From Triatoma infestans (taxonomy: Eukaryota > Arthropoda > Insecta > Hemiptera > Reduviidae), in the NCBI GenBank assembly GCA_011037195.1, contig JAAEAF010002350.1:62001-126000 (forward strand): DNA of 64,000 bases. Reading direction: 5' to 3'. Both the position numbers and the translations under genes were made by a program. Within the stretch, counting starts at the first letter, position 1; every line of letters begins with the position of its first letter. Positions 53,123 to 63,934 of the stretch are shown here, piece by piece. Under the pieces are notes generated by a model that saw only the letters and a list, made by a program, of their open reading frames with translations, made no database searches and was not told the DNA's origin.

Positions 53123-53976
53123 GTGAGTGAGTGTGTGTGAACAGCATAGCTCAAAAACGAAAAGTAGAAAGTTGAAACTTGATATTCCATTTAGGTATCA
53201 CCATGGCATCTGACAGTGGGTCATCTGTCAAAATTTCTCCACCGGAAGTACCACTTTACTTGTTGTTTTTTTTTACTTTTTTGCATTTCTCTCAAAAATG
53301 GCACCGACGATTTTCTTCAAACTTGGTATATCAGCTACACATACAAAGAACTACAACTTTTATTTGAAATGTTTCTCTGGGAAAATTCGTTTAAGGGCAG
53401 TTATTGGGGAAGGGTGGGGTTAGGTTTTCATCTAAAGTGCTATTTCAGTTAATTAAACAATTCCATCATCTAAATTAATATTAATTAAAATTGAATATGA
53501 TGTTGAAATTCCGAGTTTCAAAAAAATCGGAAAACCGGAAGTACGTTTACATTACCAAATGATTTTTCTTTTTTTCGCTATTTTCTCAAAAATGACTCCG
53601 ACGATTTTTTTTTTGAAACTTCATATATAAACTAAACATACAGAGATCTACAACTTTTATTTAAAAAATTTCTCTGGGGAAATTCATTTAAGGGCACTTT
53701 TGGAGGAGGGAGTAGGGGTTATGTTTTTCTCTAAAGTTCTATCATAGTTGATTATACAATTCTATCATCCAAACAAAATTAATTAGAAATAAATAGATGG
53801 CCAAAATTCCAAGTTTTAAGGAAATTATTAAACCGGAAGTGCGCTTTTACTGAACAGTTTTTTTTTTTTCCAGTTTTCGACGAATTTAATTAAATTTAGT
53901 ACACAAACTATAAAATTTGTCAATTATAATTTTGAAACGGAGTAAGAGAAAGTTGTGTGAGTGTTTCACACCAGAT
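52958..53976 (-). mobile_element. R-family element, near-complete copy
   Basis: Reverse orientation of the copy at 50.27 kb, about 1.0 kb. The hairpin end at left is ACTTTCTCTTACTCCTAGTA then AGAGGAAGTATTG; then CACCGGAAATATCC, a TG microsatellite (53088-53120), ACAGCATAGCTCAAAAACGA, two core monomers (GGCACCGACGATTTTC near 53300 and GACTCCGACGATTTTT near 53594), and the end GGAGTAAGAGAAAGTTGTGT then GTGTTTCACACCAGA and a T-run. It lies between T-runs on both sides. Confidence 0.9.
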
Positions 53977-54179
53977 TTTTTTTTTTTTTCTGTAAAACTT
54001 GTTTCCAGGATGGATTTGGATGAGATGGTTGTTTTTTGAAAGTACGTATCGTATTGTTATAATTTTGGTTTTTCAATATACATATATTAAATTTATTTAA
54101 CCATAGACAGAATTACAAGTTTGAAGAAAATTTAGCCTATTATAAATCTGAAAGTTGCATTAAGACAAAGACTTGTGAA

Positions 54180-54720
54180 AAAACGGAAGTATTGCGATCG
54201 TGTTAATTACGAAATTCAGTTTTCAACGGAAATACATGTTTTGAAGGTACACTTCCTAAGAAAAAAACGTTCTTTAGGTCTGTATGTGCGTATGTATGTA
54301 TACAAAATATTTTTTAAAAAAAATCGCCTGTTTGCTCAAACTTAGCGATTCCGTTTAAGTACAAAGGTATTGGGTAAAATCCATTAATCGGAAGTACATC
54401 TTTACAGAATAGTATTTTCTCGAAAATGACTCGCAACGATTTTTTTTTTTTTTCTAACATTCGTATACTTTAGTCAAAAACATTTTCCCGGGAAAATTGG
54501 GGGGGGGGGTGGTTCAGAGGATACAGTACTGGTTCAGCTCTCCTCTAAAGTACCACACATAGTGCGATGTACGGTTCTACCATCTTTATAATATTCTAAT
54601 TAAAATTAAGACCATTGGTAGAATTACAAATTTCAGGAAAATTGGTTAACCGGAAGTAAGTGCGTGTTAATAAAATAGGTTTTTGATTTTTTTTTTTTTT
54701 TAATTTTCTTGTATACAACA
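54180..54720 (-). repeat. R-family partial copy
   Basis: Decayed blocks: GGAAGTATTGCGATCGTGTT, CAACGGAAATACATGTTTTG, TCGAAAATGACTCGCAACGA, a G-run at 54500-54509, and AAATTGGTTAACCGGAAGTA near 54638. Confidence 0.65.
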
Positions 54721-55169
54721 AAAAATTTCTTTTGAACTTGCAGTGCTAACTGCACAGATATTAAACCTCGTGCAGTGTTTGACACTTGATATTTTTTTTG
54801 TTTTATTATCAACAATAACCTGAATGGTTACATTCATATTATGTAACGTTAAACCTGAAATGGAAGCTAGGTTGTTGGAAGCGTTCAAAAGGCTGGAAAC
54901 AGGGAAGTTTCATCCCTTCAAGATTATTCAAAGTAATGACAAATTGGAATAAGAAATATAAAAAGATAGGGAATTCCTCTAGGAAATGGACGACCAAGTA
55001 GTTATTGCACGAGAAAAAGAGAACCTTGGATTTTAGATCAGAAGCTTTAAAGCTGAATATGAAAGATTGGAACTAGGTATAAACCTTGAAAAAAAATAAT
55101 AAGGGAATAACTTGCCTTTGGGAGTAACTAGAAAGAAGATTTGGAAGTGGATTGAAAACATAAGGTGAG

Positions 55170-55735
55170 TAAAAGCTTTTAAAATCCTAAGTGTCCATGA
55201 TAGGCAGTAAAGAAGGTACAGAAAAAGAAATGCAAACGATAATGAAGCAATTAACGAAAGCTGTTAGGATGCTCTACATCCAATCATTTGAATCGGAATG
55301 CTATGCTTAAAAAATTAGAAAAGTATTTTCCATACGGTAATTGAAGGCATTTTATTATACGCGGTGGAAATCTGGATGATGACAAGAAAAACTGGGGAAA
55401 AAGATAAAAGTTGTGGAAATAGTCTTTTAGAGAAGGTACCTTAGGAAGACTAGAATGGATAGGTTTACCGACATATGGAGTGATGGGATGAGAAGGGATT
55501 GGGGGGGGGAATGGAAACATGTCAGAAGAATTAAAACTGAGGGATGACCTAATCGAGTTAGGGAGTGGACCTCGGAGAGAAAATAGAAGGAGAGGCAGTC
55601 CAAGAATACATAGGAGGATCCATATCGAGGAGAAAGTGGCGAGACTACGAAATGATAATCGGAGATAAAGAAAAAAATGGAGAGATGCTCTGGTAATGAC
55701 GGCAACCCTTGGAGGGGGGAGGGATCCGTAAAAAA
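55170..55735 (+). pseudogene. RTE-like LINE C-terminal fossil
   Basis: Frame-shifted translation gives VIEGILLYAVEIWMMTRKT near 55340-55395, where RTE-type elements have ESVLLYGSEIW, followed by degraded arginine- and lysine-rich sequence (REWTSERK, then GRGSPRIHR) like the GRPRKTW region. Stops are frequent. The end is A-rich (near 55730-55755). The assignment is by pattern of conserved blocks only. Confidence 0.55.
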
Positions 55736-56084
55736 TGAAAATGAAAAAATTAACAGTAATAGTCTACTCCTAGTTTCTACTTTTTAATATAATAAACCTC
55801 ATTATCAAAATAAATAGCGTAATTAGGTCGTTGTTAATGAAATAACCAAAATTATGGTTGGCATGGGTGCCAAAGAGAAAAAACTTTTTTAACTTTGGAA
55901 AAAATAAACTTTTTCAAAGTTGAGAAAGTTTTTTCTTTAGCCTCTGCCAATCTTCAATTTGCTTAAACCTCATTATGTACTTTACAGTGTTTCTTTAGTT
56001 TAACTATATCTTATTAGAATATTAATGCTTGTCTAATTTCTGTTTATATTTAATAGAAATTAATTAATTAATTAATTTATATTT

Positions 56085-56740
56085 AATAGAAGGAGAGAGA
56101 ATTAGAGAGAATGGGTTTTAGAGAAATAAACTATATAAGCTGAAACTGTGTAATGAGCACACAGACTGCATATACAAGTATATAGAAGTTAGGTAGCGAG
56201 AGATGTATAAAGAGGCAGACCGGCTGAGTGATGAGAGAAGATTGCTGACTGGTTGTAAACTGTTATAAAACTGTTCTCTTGTAGGGCTAGCTCGGCTGTA
56301 TATATATATATATATAATCTCCCACCTTAGTCTGGCCTAGGTAGCGAATAAATAGGTTGAATCTTCGTATTTTGGTTCAATATGAATCTTTAATGATTGA
56401 GATCCCATTACACATCTCTGAATCACTAAAGATTTATAAGAACAAAGAATAAAGAATCAACTTAGTTAATCGCTACCCTAGGCCAGACTAGGGTGGGAGA
56501 TTCTACTACACATGTACAGCCGAGCTAGCCCTACAAGAGAACAGTTTTAGAACAGTATACGATGAGTTTACAACCAATCAGTAATCTCTCGCTACCTAAC
56601 ATCTATTGTACAGTCCTTGCAGTTTGTGTGTTCTCTCATTATACAGTGTTCAGCATATATTATAGTTTATTTCATCAAAAAACTCATTCTCTTAAATTCT
56701 CTCTCCTTCTCACATCCATTATAATAATTAGCATTAAATT
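56085..56740. mobile_element. Head-to-head pair of L3 LTRs (palindrome)
   Basis: Two L3-type LTRs in opposite orientation meet near 56410. Left, minus strand: from TGTAATGGGATCTCAATCAT (56413) leftwards through CCAGACTAAGGTGGGAGATT and CCGAGCTAGCCCTACAAGAG. Right, plus strand: CTGAATCACTAAAGATTTAT, CCAGACTAGGGTGGGAGATT, CCGAGCTAGCCCTACAAGAG, TTTACAACCAATCAGTAATC. Both end in a CTCTCTCCTTCT block. The result is a ~650-bp inverted repeat with ~320-bp arms. Neither arm codes for protein. Confidence 0.8.
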
Positions 56741-56744
56741 AGAA

Positions 56745-57475
56745 AAAAAAATGCAACATATTATCATTATTAATTGTCTAATTATTTCTAATAATTTCAG
56801 TAAATATCCTTTCGGCATTATCAATATATATTATTTAAAAAAAAATAAAATAAAAAAGCTAATAATAAAAAATTCAGAGAAATACTTACATTATTAATAA
56901 AGTATATAGTAAAAGTTATATATATTTATTAAAAAGAGAGAAAACAATTTTAATATTACAAATATCTTTTGAAAGCTTTTTTTTTTTTTTATTTCAAGAT
57001 TCATTTTGTTCTTGTTTTCAATTTGTTTATATCCTTTCATCTTTTCTTTTCATTTTCAATATTACTTTTCATCTGTTTCAATTTCATATAAAGCACTATC
57101 ATCGATTGGCGTAACAAAAGAAGATGTCCAGCTTATCACGATCTTATCCAACAGTGACATAAAAGAATAATATAAAGAGTTACTTTATTAAATAATAAAT
57201 TTAAAATGTAAAATAAATTAGATATAATTCTCAGGAAAAATCCCAGTTTTTTTCAATCAAAAATTCTTCACCAAAATCACAAAAACTCCACATTTTATGT
57301 TTCTATTTTTACTCTTCATAACGATCTCAAAAATGCATATGTTATTCAGACAGCAAAATATGAAAAATTCTATGGACTCCGTTTTTATTTACTAAAATCC
57401 TCTTTAATTCAAAATCTCGCCTCCATAACTATTGCAGATAATCCAAACTCTACCGGAATGTTGCGATTGGGGTGG
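56745..57475. other. AT-rich spacer, no gene
   Basis: Very AT-rich. Short frames lack domains. Confidence 0.45.
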
Positions 57476-57484
57476 TAAGGGAGC

Positions 57485-57960
57485 TTCCTAACTTGATCCA
57501 TGAATCATTAAAGATTCATAGGATTTGAAGAGCGAAGAAGCAGATATTAAATCAATCAAAAGGTAGTTAATCTCCCTCAGGAGAGAGAGAGAGAATGAAT
57601 TTTAGGATATGAGATTAGATACAAACTAGATGATATGTTATACACTATTATAATAAATAGAACACATAAACTGCAAGAACTTTACCAGTTAAATAGAAGT
57701 TAGGTAGCGATAGAATAATAAAGAGACAGATTGGCTGGGGTTATTAGAAGTAAGCAGATAGGTTACTGACTGGATGTACTGTTGTAAAACTGCCATAAAA
57801 CTCTCGTGAACTGTGCTGCTATCCCTCTATTTATATGAATCGAACTCTCCCTCCCTAGTCTGGCCTAGGTGGGGAGTAACTAACTTTTGATTCATTTAAT
57901 GTCTGCTTCTTCGGTCTTTGGATTCTATAAATAATTAATGATTTGGACCCCATTTCAATA
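57485..57960 (-). mobile_element. L3 LTR with inverted partial copy
   Basis: An L3 LTR read on the minus strand from about 57957 (AATGGGGTCC start; TATA-like CATATAAATAGAGG near 57831) to about 57590, followed on the left by the first ~90 bp of an L3 LTR on the plus strand (AATCATTAAAGATTCATAGG, GAAGAGCGAAGAAGCAGATA). The outer ends are therefore inverted repeats, which makes the unit look like a TIR element. Confidence 0.65.
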
Positions 57961-58910
57961 CCAAACTTGTTACATGTTGTTTGTAGATTGTTAATGGCAA
58001 ATATTTTTTTATTTCTTTTTATTTTTTAATATGGAGGTTTCCATTGGAGATGCCAATTAGAATGTATGACTGCTATCACTGGTATACATTTAATATACAC
58101 CAACAATTTCAGTTTAGCAATATTCAATTTTTTTTTTTTTTTTTAAAAAAAAAAACGATTTGTAATTTAATCTAAAAATATTGCCGAAGTTCATCATGAA
58201 ATGCTTGTTATGCGCCCCAGCAGTGTTCACAATAATTCTACATCGTTACAGAAGTAAATGGGCAACATTTACCCACTACCAAGTTTCTATACCCCTCAAC
58301 TAATTGCCTCTTTCATCCACCCGAACATTTAATTAATTAATTAGGCATTCCAATACGTGACCTTACTTAAATGCATGGTATTACTAGTACCAGTAGCGTC
58401 GTCTCTGGTATCAAGAGTCAAAAGAGGCAATTTATAATTTTATCGTTATACTTACACAGGAAACTAAAAGAAAGTCTAAAATTATTCTTTAATTCAACGC
58501 TAAAAATAGCGATTACGATTAAATTACGATTTTCTTTGTAAAATTTTCTTTCCAACCGCAGATAAAATCTACTAAATAAATATTATACTTTTCTATAATT
58601 TTATTGAAAAACGTTTTTAAATTTGAAAATTCTCATAATCATGGGCAAAAACAGCGTTTTTTATTTTATTTTTTTATTTTTATTTATTTATTTGTATTTT
58701 ATATAATTTATTTTTACATTATTAAAATAATTATTTTAATAAGAACGTTATTATCTTTTCAGGTGAGTACCATTTTTCAGGACCCAATAAGATCTATCAG
58801 GCTTTACAAGTTTTCTCCTAAAGAAATGATCACTAATTGAGGTAATATTAATAATTGTCTAATATATTGATTTAATCCCTCAATTAAATGAATAGAGAAT
58901 AATATGTATT
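57961..58910. other. No gene seen
   Basis: AT-rich DNA with long T- and A-runs (58130-58155, 58650-58700). No feature supported. Confidence 0.45.
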
Positions 58911-58912
58911 TA

Positions 58913-59377
58913 CGAGGTCTGTCTGAAAAGTTCGTGCAATGGGTTTGCGTAGGAATGGGGCAAGTTTCTACTAGGCGAATACCAGGCTTCGCGTGTTTGT
59001 TTTTCGAGGAAATCCATTCGGACATCATCCAAATGGAGATTGATAAACAGCTTGAACAACGAATTAATATCAACTGAGCAAGAATTGCCCCAAAATCTTC
59101 ATGTGTCATACCAGACTTCTGAAGAGTTTGCCCTAAAAGAATGAACTGTATTCAAGTGGGTGGAGCATTTTCGGGAAGATCTTGAAGAACGTACGGACAA
59201 TTAGAGGTTAGGACGCCTCATCAATTCAAGCGGTGATGAAAACATCGGTCGTGAGCGTATCCTCTTACTCAGTGACAACCGGATTGTGAATCAATTCCTT
59301 GATTGGCTAGCGGATAACCATACTTGAAAATGCAGGAACTTAGTTCTGAAAATGTTGAAAAAGGTAGGAAGTTGTTG
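58913..59377 (+). pseudogene. Mariner-like element, N-terminal transposase fossil
   Basis: Left terminal repeat CGAGGTCTGTCTGAAAAGTT (58913-58932) next to TA. Transposase fragments follow: MEIDKQLEQRIN near 59033, EEFALKE.TVFKWVEHFRED near 59116-59180 (helix-turn-helix), LEERTDN, then SGDENIGRERILLLSDNRIV near 59230-59290, where mariners have ENI..VRELL..DRR. Stops and frameshifts are present. Element P5 interrupts it at about 59378; the catalytic domain is not recognisable beyond. Confidence 0.78.
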
Positions 59378-59687
59378 TGGTGGTTGGTTCCGCAGAGCTG
59401 GAAAGTATCAGAGACATATTCCGTGATAACCTGCTTCATTTTGTGATCAACGCCCATCTTCAGGATGCGTTTGTTAGACAGTGTGATAACACAGACTTGT
59501 ACGGAGCAAATTGTATGTGTAAACTTGAGAGTTTAAACTGAAAGTGAGTGTGTAAACTGAATTTGCTCTGTGCAAGTCTGTGCTATCACATTGTCTGACA
59601 AACGCCTCCTGAAAATGGGCGAACGCCCGAAACCGGTCGATGATCACAAAATAAAGTAGGCTATCACGGAAAATTTGTCTCTAATGA
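59378..59687 (+). mobile_element. Palindromic hammerhead element P5
   Basis: Family P copy, 5' end GTTGTGGTGGTTGGTTCCGC (59374-59393), inverted arms around a centre near 59530 (ACAGTGTGATAACACAGACTTG against its complement), 3' end near TTGTCTCTAATGA. Flanking TAGGAAGTTGTTG (59365-59377) and TAGGAAGTAATTG (59688-59700) match at 11 of 13 bases. Where the 5' unique stretch begins is ambiguous by a few bases. The left-arm hammerhead is deleted (AACGCCCATCTTCAGG). Confidence 0.75.
59605..59647 (+). ncRNA. Hammerhead-like motif, decayed (P5)
   Basis: CTGAAAA replaces CTGAAGA, so the core G is lost; stem II GGGC/GCCC, GAAA and ACCGGTC remain. Probably inactive. Confidence 0.5.
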
Positions 59688-59700
59688 TAGGAAGTAATTG

Positions 59701-60180
59701 AAAAGTTGAAATAGCACCGGGATTGTGCTTACTAAGAAAATGGCTGCAAGAAAAGTCAAAGGAAAAGCTGGGGGAAGATATTAGAGCCTTCAAGACGAAT
59801 CCTCAGTAACTTGACTCATTCAGAATGGTAGAGATCCACAATTAAAATGATAAAGACCCACAATTAGTTTGCAAAAACATCTGCACCTTATTGGTTACGC
59901 AACAACTCCTACGTTTCTCTTGCCTGGACAAGACAAGAAATAATATTTTACTAATATTTTTCAATTTTTTTTTTCATGAAAAACTCTTGAGATTCCGGTT
60001 AAAACCGCTTCAATGGTCCGCTACAATCCGATGTTTTTTTATTCCATATTGCCCAGTGGAAGGGTAGACTTAGACCTCATGCCTCGCCAGCCAACCGTGT
60101 TATCATGGAAGGGAAAATTATGCCCCGTCCACTACCTATACCCAGGTTGGCGTGCTAGATGGTGAAGGAAGGCCCCTATT
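59701..60180. other. No gene seen
   Basis: No coding motif recognised. The GC-richer part (60060-60180) leads into the hammerhead-like motif at 60.2 kb and may belong to the same Penelope-like terminal repeat. Confidence 0.4.
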
Positions 60181-60204
60181 CTTTCCTAGCATTCAGGGCC
60201 ACAC

Positions 60205-60252
60205 ACGACCCTGAAGAAGTTCCTTGCAATCTGGGCGAAACGTCGGACCAAA
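60205..60252 (+). ncRNA. Hammerhead-like motif, Penelope-type
   Basis: CTGAAGA (60211-60217), a loop region, GAAAC (60237-60241) and GTC. GAAACGTC gives the palindromic ACGT dimer stem III. Stem II is weak (G-U pairs) and stem I has two pairs. Order and spacing match the CTGAAGA...CGAAACGTC signature common in Penelope-like terminal repeats. Confidence 0.5.
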
Positions 60253-60299
60253 ATGTTTTTCATTTATTGCAATCTTATATTTTTTATTTAAAATTTTTT

Positions 60300-61080
60300 T
60301 TAACCATATATTGATTTTAGAGTATCTCTGAGAGTAATTTTTATAATAAGCTTTGAAAATAAGCTTATTATACCTCGACTCTAAAGTGAGACCACTTCAT
60401 AGTAGAGTCCAGGGACCCAATGAAATTGGAAAAAGAATTATTATTAAGAGAAATTAAGACATTTTCATTAAAAAACTTGTTAACAATTATAATTCTTTTT
60501 AGAAAAACTAGTTCTCTTGTTATAATTGGTAGAGTTAACAGATAATATTTTATTCGGACTTAATTTTCGAACAAATAGAATTATATTTAGTAGGAAGTAA
60601 TAAGTGGAGTCTCATTTTATTTGTATACTATATTATATCAATAGTAGTTATTATTAATTACATGGTTATTTATATAGTACTAATACATACACACTATTTT
60701 CTGTTGCTTTGTAGCAATGAATGTATGGTACAGGATGTGAAAATAATACCTGTGTGTATGATGTAATGAGACTGTCACTACCTGTTAGTATCTAGTTTGT
60801 TAATGCATTACATTATGCTTATAAATATCATACCATAATATAGTCAATTTTAGCTTCACGGTGGTGTTTAAATTTTGAATTAATTTTCGTAATACTGTAT
60901 AAGCTCTTTTTACATTCACAGAATAATAAAGACTTGCGCTTAAAGTTCATCTATTCTCTAATCATTATTTTAATTTTGTTAAACAGATTTTAGCTAGATA
61001 AAATAAAACTGATATAAAACACTCGTACGATTTTTCTTACGGCTCTTTCTCTTACGGCTATTCTCAGAATTATTACTTCA
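60300..61080. other. No gene seen
   Basis: AT-rich with a short palindrome AATAAGCTT..AAATAAGCTTATT near 60345-60371. Nothing else supported. Confidence 0.45.
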
Positions 61081-61099
61081 TACTGGGCTTTACTTAAAT

Positions 61100-61572
61100 G
61101 TTAATGCAACTAACTACCACTGCAGAGGGACACGCAGGGGTGCCTCCAAGCTATAAGATTTATAAAAGGAATTAAGCAGGGAGTTTCGGAGTATCTCCTG
61201 TCCCCTTGGTAGGACCTTGATGGGGGTAGTGACTGGACACACTTGGGTGTCTAGTCACTTGTTTAACATAGGGAAGACGTCTTGTCCCATTTGCCAGAAT
61301 TGCGACGACGGAGTCAGGGAAACGGTGTATCACTATCTATGTCAGTGTCCCCCCCATTTCGCTGGTACTAGGTTTCGCGTATTTGGGAGGGCACCACTCT
61401 CGCAGGATTGCCTGGGCGAATTGGAGTTCAAGGATATCTTGGGTATTGTAGATTGACCGGTAAGCTACCGGGGGAGATTATTTAAGGGGAAGATATGGGG
61501 GGAGCATCGAGGGGGATAAAAGCCGTATAGGCTTAGGTCCCACGCCATCAGTCGCCCGGTATAATAATAATA
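61100..61572 (+). pseudogene. I/R1-like LINE 3' end (knuckle region)
   Basis: VVTGHTWVSSHLFNIGKTSC near 61225-61285, then CPICQNCDDGVRETVYHYLC and QCPPHFAGTRFRVFG to 61400, which matches the TGH.RL..HL..MG, C-x2-C and H-x4-C knuckle end of I/R1-group ORF2. It closes with GELEFKDILGIVD and a stop at 61456. The 3' UTR (GGTCCCACGCCATCAGTCGC) ends in an ATA trinucleotide tail at 61561-61572. The RT and RNase H are missing. Confidence 0.82.
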
Positions 61573-63018
61573 ACTGCCACTGCTGCAATTGATCTACATG
61601 TCTCTCTACCTCAGGCTCTCTGAGAGGGCAATCTAAGGAGCATATCTGGGCATTGGAAGGAAAAGTTGAAGAGAATAAGGGCTAGTCCAGCCTCCTGCTT
61701 AAAAAGGGTTCAAAGCTCACTCTACCTCATTCAAATGTCATTTAATCAACCACTAGGTATCTGATGTATCCAAATGTACTTATGCCCATCAAATGGCTTT
61801 GCCATCAAACTCAATTGTATCTAAAGACAAACACTAAAACCCAGTTACTACCACCAACAACTCAGCGAGCATTGTTCTTACACCGTCACTCTGCCAGTCC
61901 AGTCTGTCACTCTTTTCTCACGCTACCATACTCCCTTTCTAATATATTACAGTGTAAACACCTTGCAGTGTTTATTATTCTCACCAGTATTCAGTAAGTC
62001 TAACTTGGCTCAACCTAAGTTTTTCATCCCAACAACCGCTAAAACATCAATTACATTGCACATTATTTTGGAATGGCACTTTACGAGGCTGGTCTAAAAA
62101 TCAACTCTATCCAGAACAACCTTTAAAATTAGTTTCATGGAACAATGTTTTCAAAAAAAAAAAAATTACCGGCCAACGACATGTAGAAAGTAAATATAGT
62201 TTTTGTTGGAGAAGATCTTGGAAACAGATAACGTCTAAATCGAGAAAAATTGTTAATAATATACATTCTGAAAGATGCTACTGATTTTCTATTGTCAATT
62301 AAACAAGAATAAAACTTAACTAATTTTCCATTAATGTTTGCGTAATTCAGTAAACAATGGTTACAATAGTAAATTAATAAATTAGATTGTAACAGATTTT
62401 GTAATCAAGGTAAAATACGGGATGAAATAGGTATTAGAATGAGATCTATTATTTTATTTAGGAGTTAAACAATGTAATGTAAAATGTCAAGGTAATTAGG
62501 CACACTTTAATGTTTCTTTAAACACTATGTAATTGTATACATAAATGTTAGTATAGTTAGTTACATTTTGTGAGTGTGTGTATTGAGGTTTGTCATTGTA
62601 CATGTTATAGACTAATTATAAATTACTGTGACATTATTTTAAAGAATATTAGTTATATTCTTATTATCTTATTTTATATCTCTTAATTATTAAATGTTTA
62701 ACTGCACAACAAAATACGTCTATTTAATTCAATACGACAATTAATACTGCAGCATGATATAATGTTGTATTCACTTTATGAATTCATTCTTAAATTTAGC
62801 TTTATTTCTATCAGTTTTTCGTACATAATTATATGTAGTACATACATCTGTTTTACTTATTGTACTATTTTGTGCAGTTGTAAATGTTCAATAAAATTTA
62901 TAAAAAAAAAAATTATGCTATAATCAATATTATGTTAACAAAAATGTCATAATAGAAATAATGCACAACACAAAGCAGGAATAAAATTCTGTATTCGTAT
63001 ACATTCTTCTTACTTAGA
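61573..63018. other. No gene seen
   Basis: The 61.6-62.0 kb part is less AT-rich but has no domain-bearing frame. The rest is AT-rich spacer. Confidence 0.45.
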
Positions 63019-63023
63019 AAAAT

Positions 63024-63934
63024 CTGGTGTGAAACACTCACACAACTTTCTCTTACTCCAGTACTCAAAATTATAATTGACAAATTTTATAGTTAGTGTA
63101 CCAAATTTAATGAAATTCGTCGAAAAGTGAAAACACTGTCCAGTAAAACTGTCCGGTTTACTAATTTCCTTGAAACTCGGAATTTGGGTCATATATTAAT
63201 TTCTAGTTATTTCAATTTGGATGACAGAATTGTATAATCAACTGTGATAGCATTTTAAAGAAAAACATAACCCCCCTCCCCCAAAAGTCCCCTTAAATGA
63301 ATTTATCAGGGGAAAAGTTTCAAATAAAAGTTGTAGCTCTTTATATGTATAGTTAACAACGCTGGTTGAAAGAAACCGTGGAGCATTTTTTCGAGAAAAT
63401 TACCAGAAAATCTGAAAAGTATATGACCGCTTTTAAAAACGCACGTCCGGTATCTATTTTTTTTCAACTCGGAATGTCCAACAAACATATTTAATTCTAA
63501 TTTAACATTATTTAGATGACAGGAATTAGTCTAATATACTGAAACAGCAGTTAAGATGAAAACCTAACCACACCCCTCCCCCAGAAGTGGCCTTAAATGA
63601 ATTTTCCTGGAGAAATGTTTCAAATAAAAGTTGTAGCTCTTTGTATGTGTAGTTGATATAGCAAGTTTAAAGAAAATCTTCGGAGCCATTTTTGAGAAAA
63701 TTGCAAAAACATAAAAAAAACAACTAGTAAAGTGGTACTTCCGGTTGAGGAATATTGACACATAACGCACCGTCAGATCCCATGGTGATACCTAAACGTA
63801 ATATCAAGTTTGAACTTTCTACGATGTTTCGTTAGGACTCAGGGGACCTAAAAACGGATATTTCCGGTGAAAACTCGATATCGAAAATTTGACACGATTA
63901 CAATACTTCCTCTTACTAGGGAGTAAGAGAAAGT
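63024..63934 (+). mobile_element. R-family element, near-complete copy
   Basis: TCTGGTGTGAAACACTCACA then ACTTTCTCTTACTCCAG, two core monomers (GGAATTTGGGTCATAT and GGAATGTCCAACAAAC starts, each followed by CCTCCCCCA.AAGT and AGTTGTAGCTCTTT), GTGGTACTTCCGGTTGAGGA, ATTTCCGGTGAAAACTCGAT and the hairpin CCTCTTACTAGGGAGTAAGA ending GAAAGTAA. It lacks the AC microsatellite, which is deleted together with adjacent sequence near 63830. Confidence 0.87.

Noticed and set aside
57485..57960. TIR DNA transposon
   Set aside because: The inverted ends are explained better by a full and a partial LTR in opposite orientation, given matching LTRs at 41.8 and 56.1 kb.
61764..61997. 77-codon frame
   Set aside because: No domain, no supporting repeat or neighbour; composition is like random sequence.
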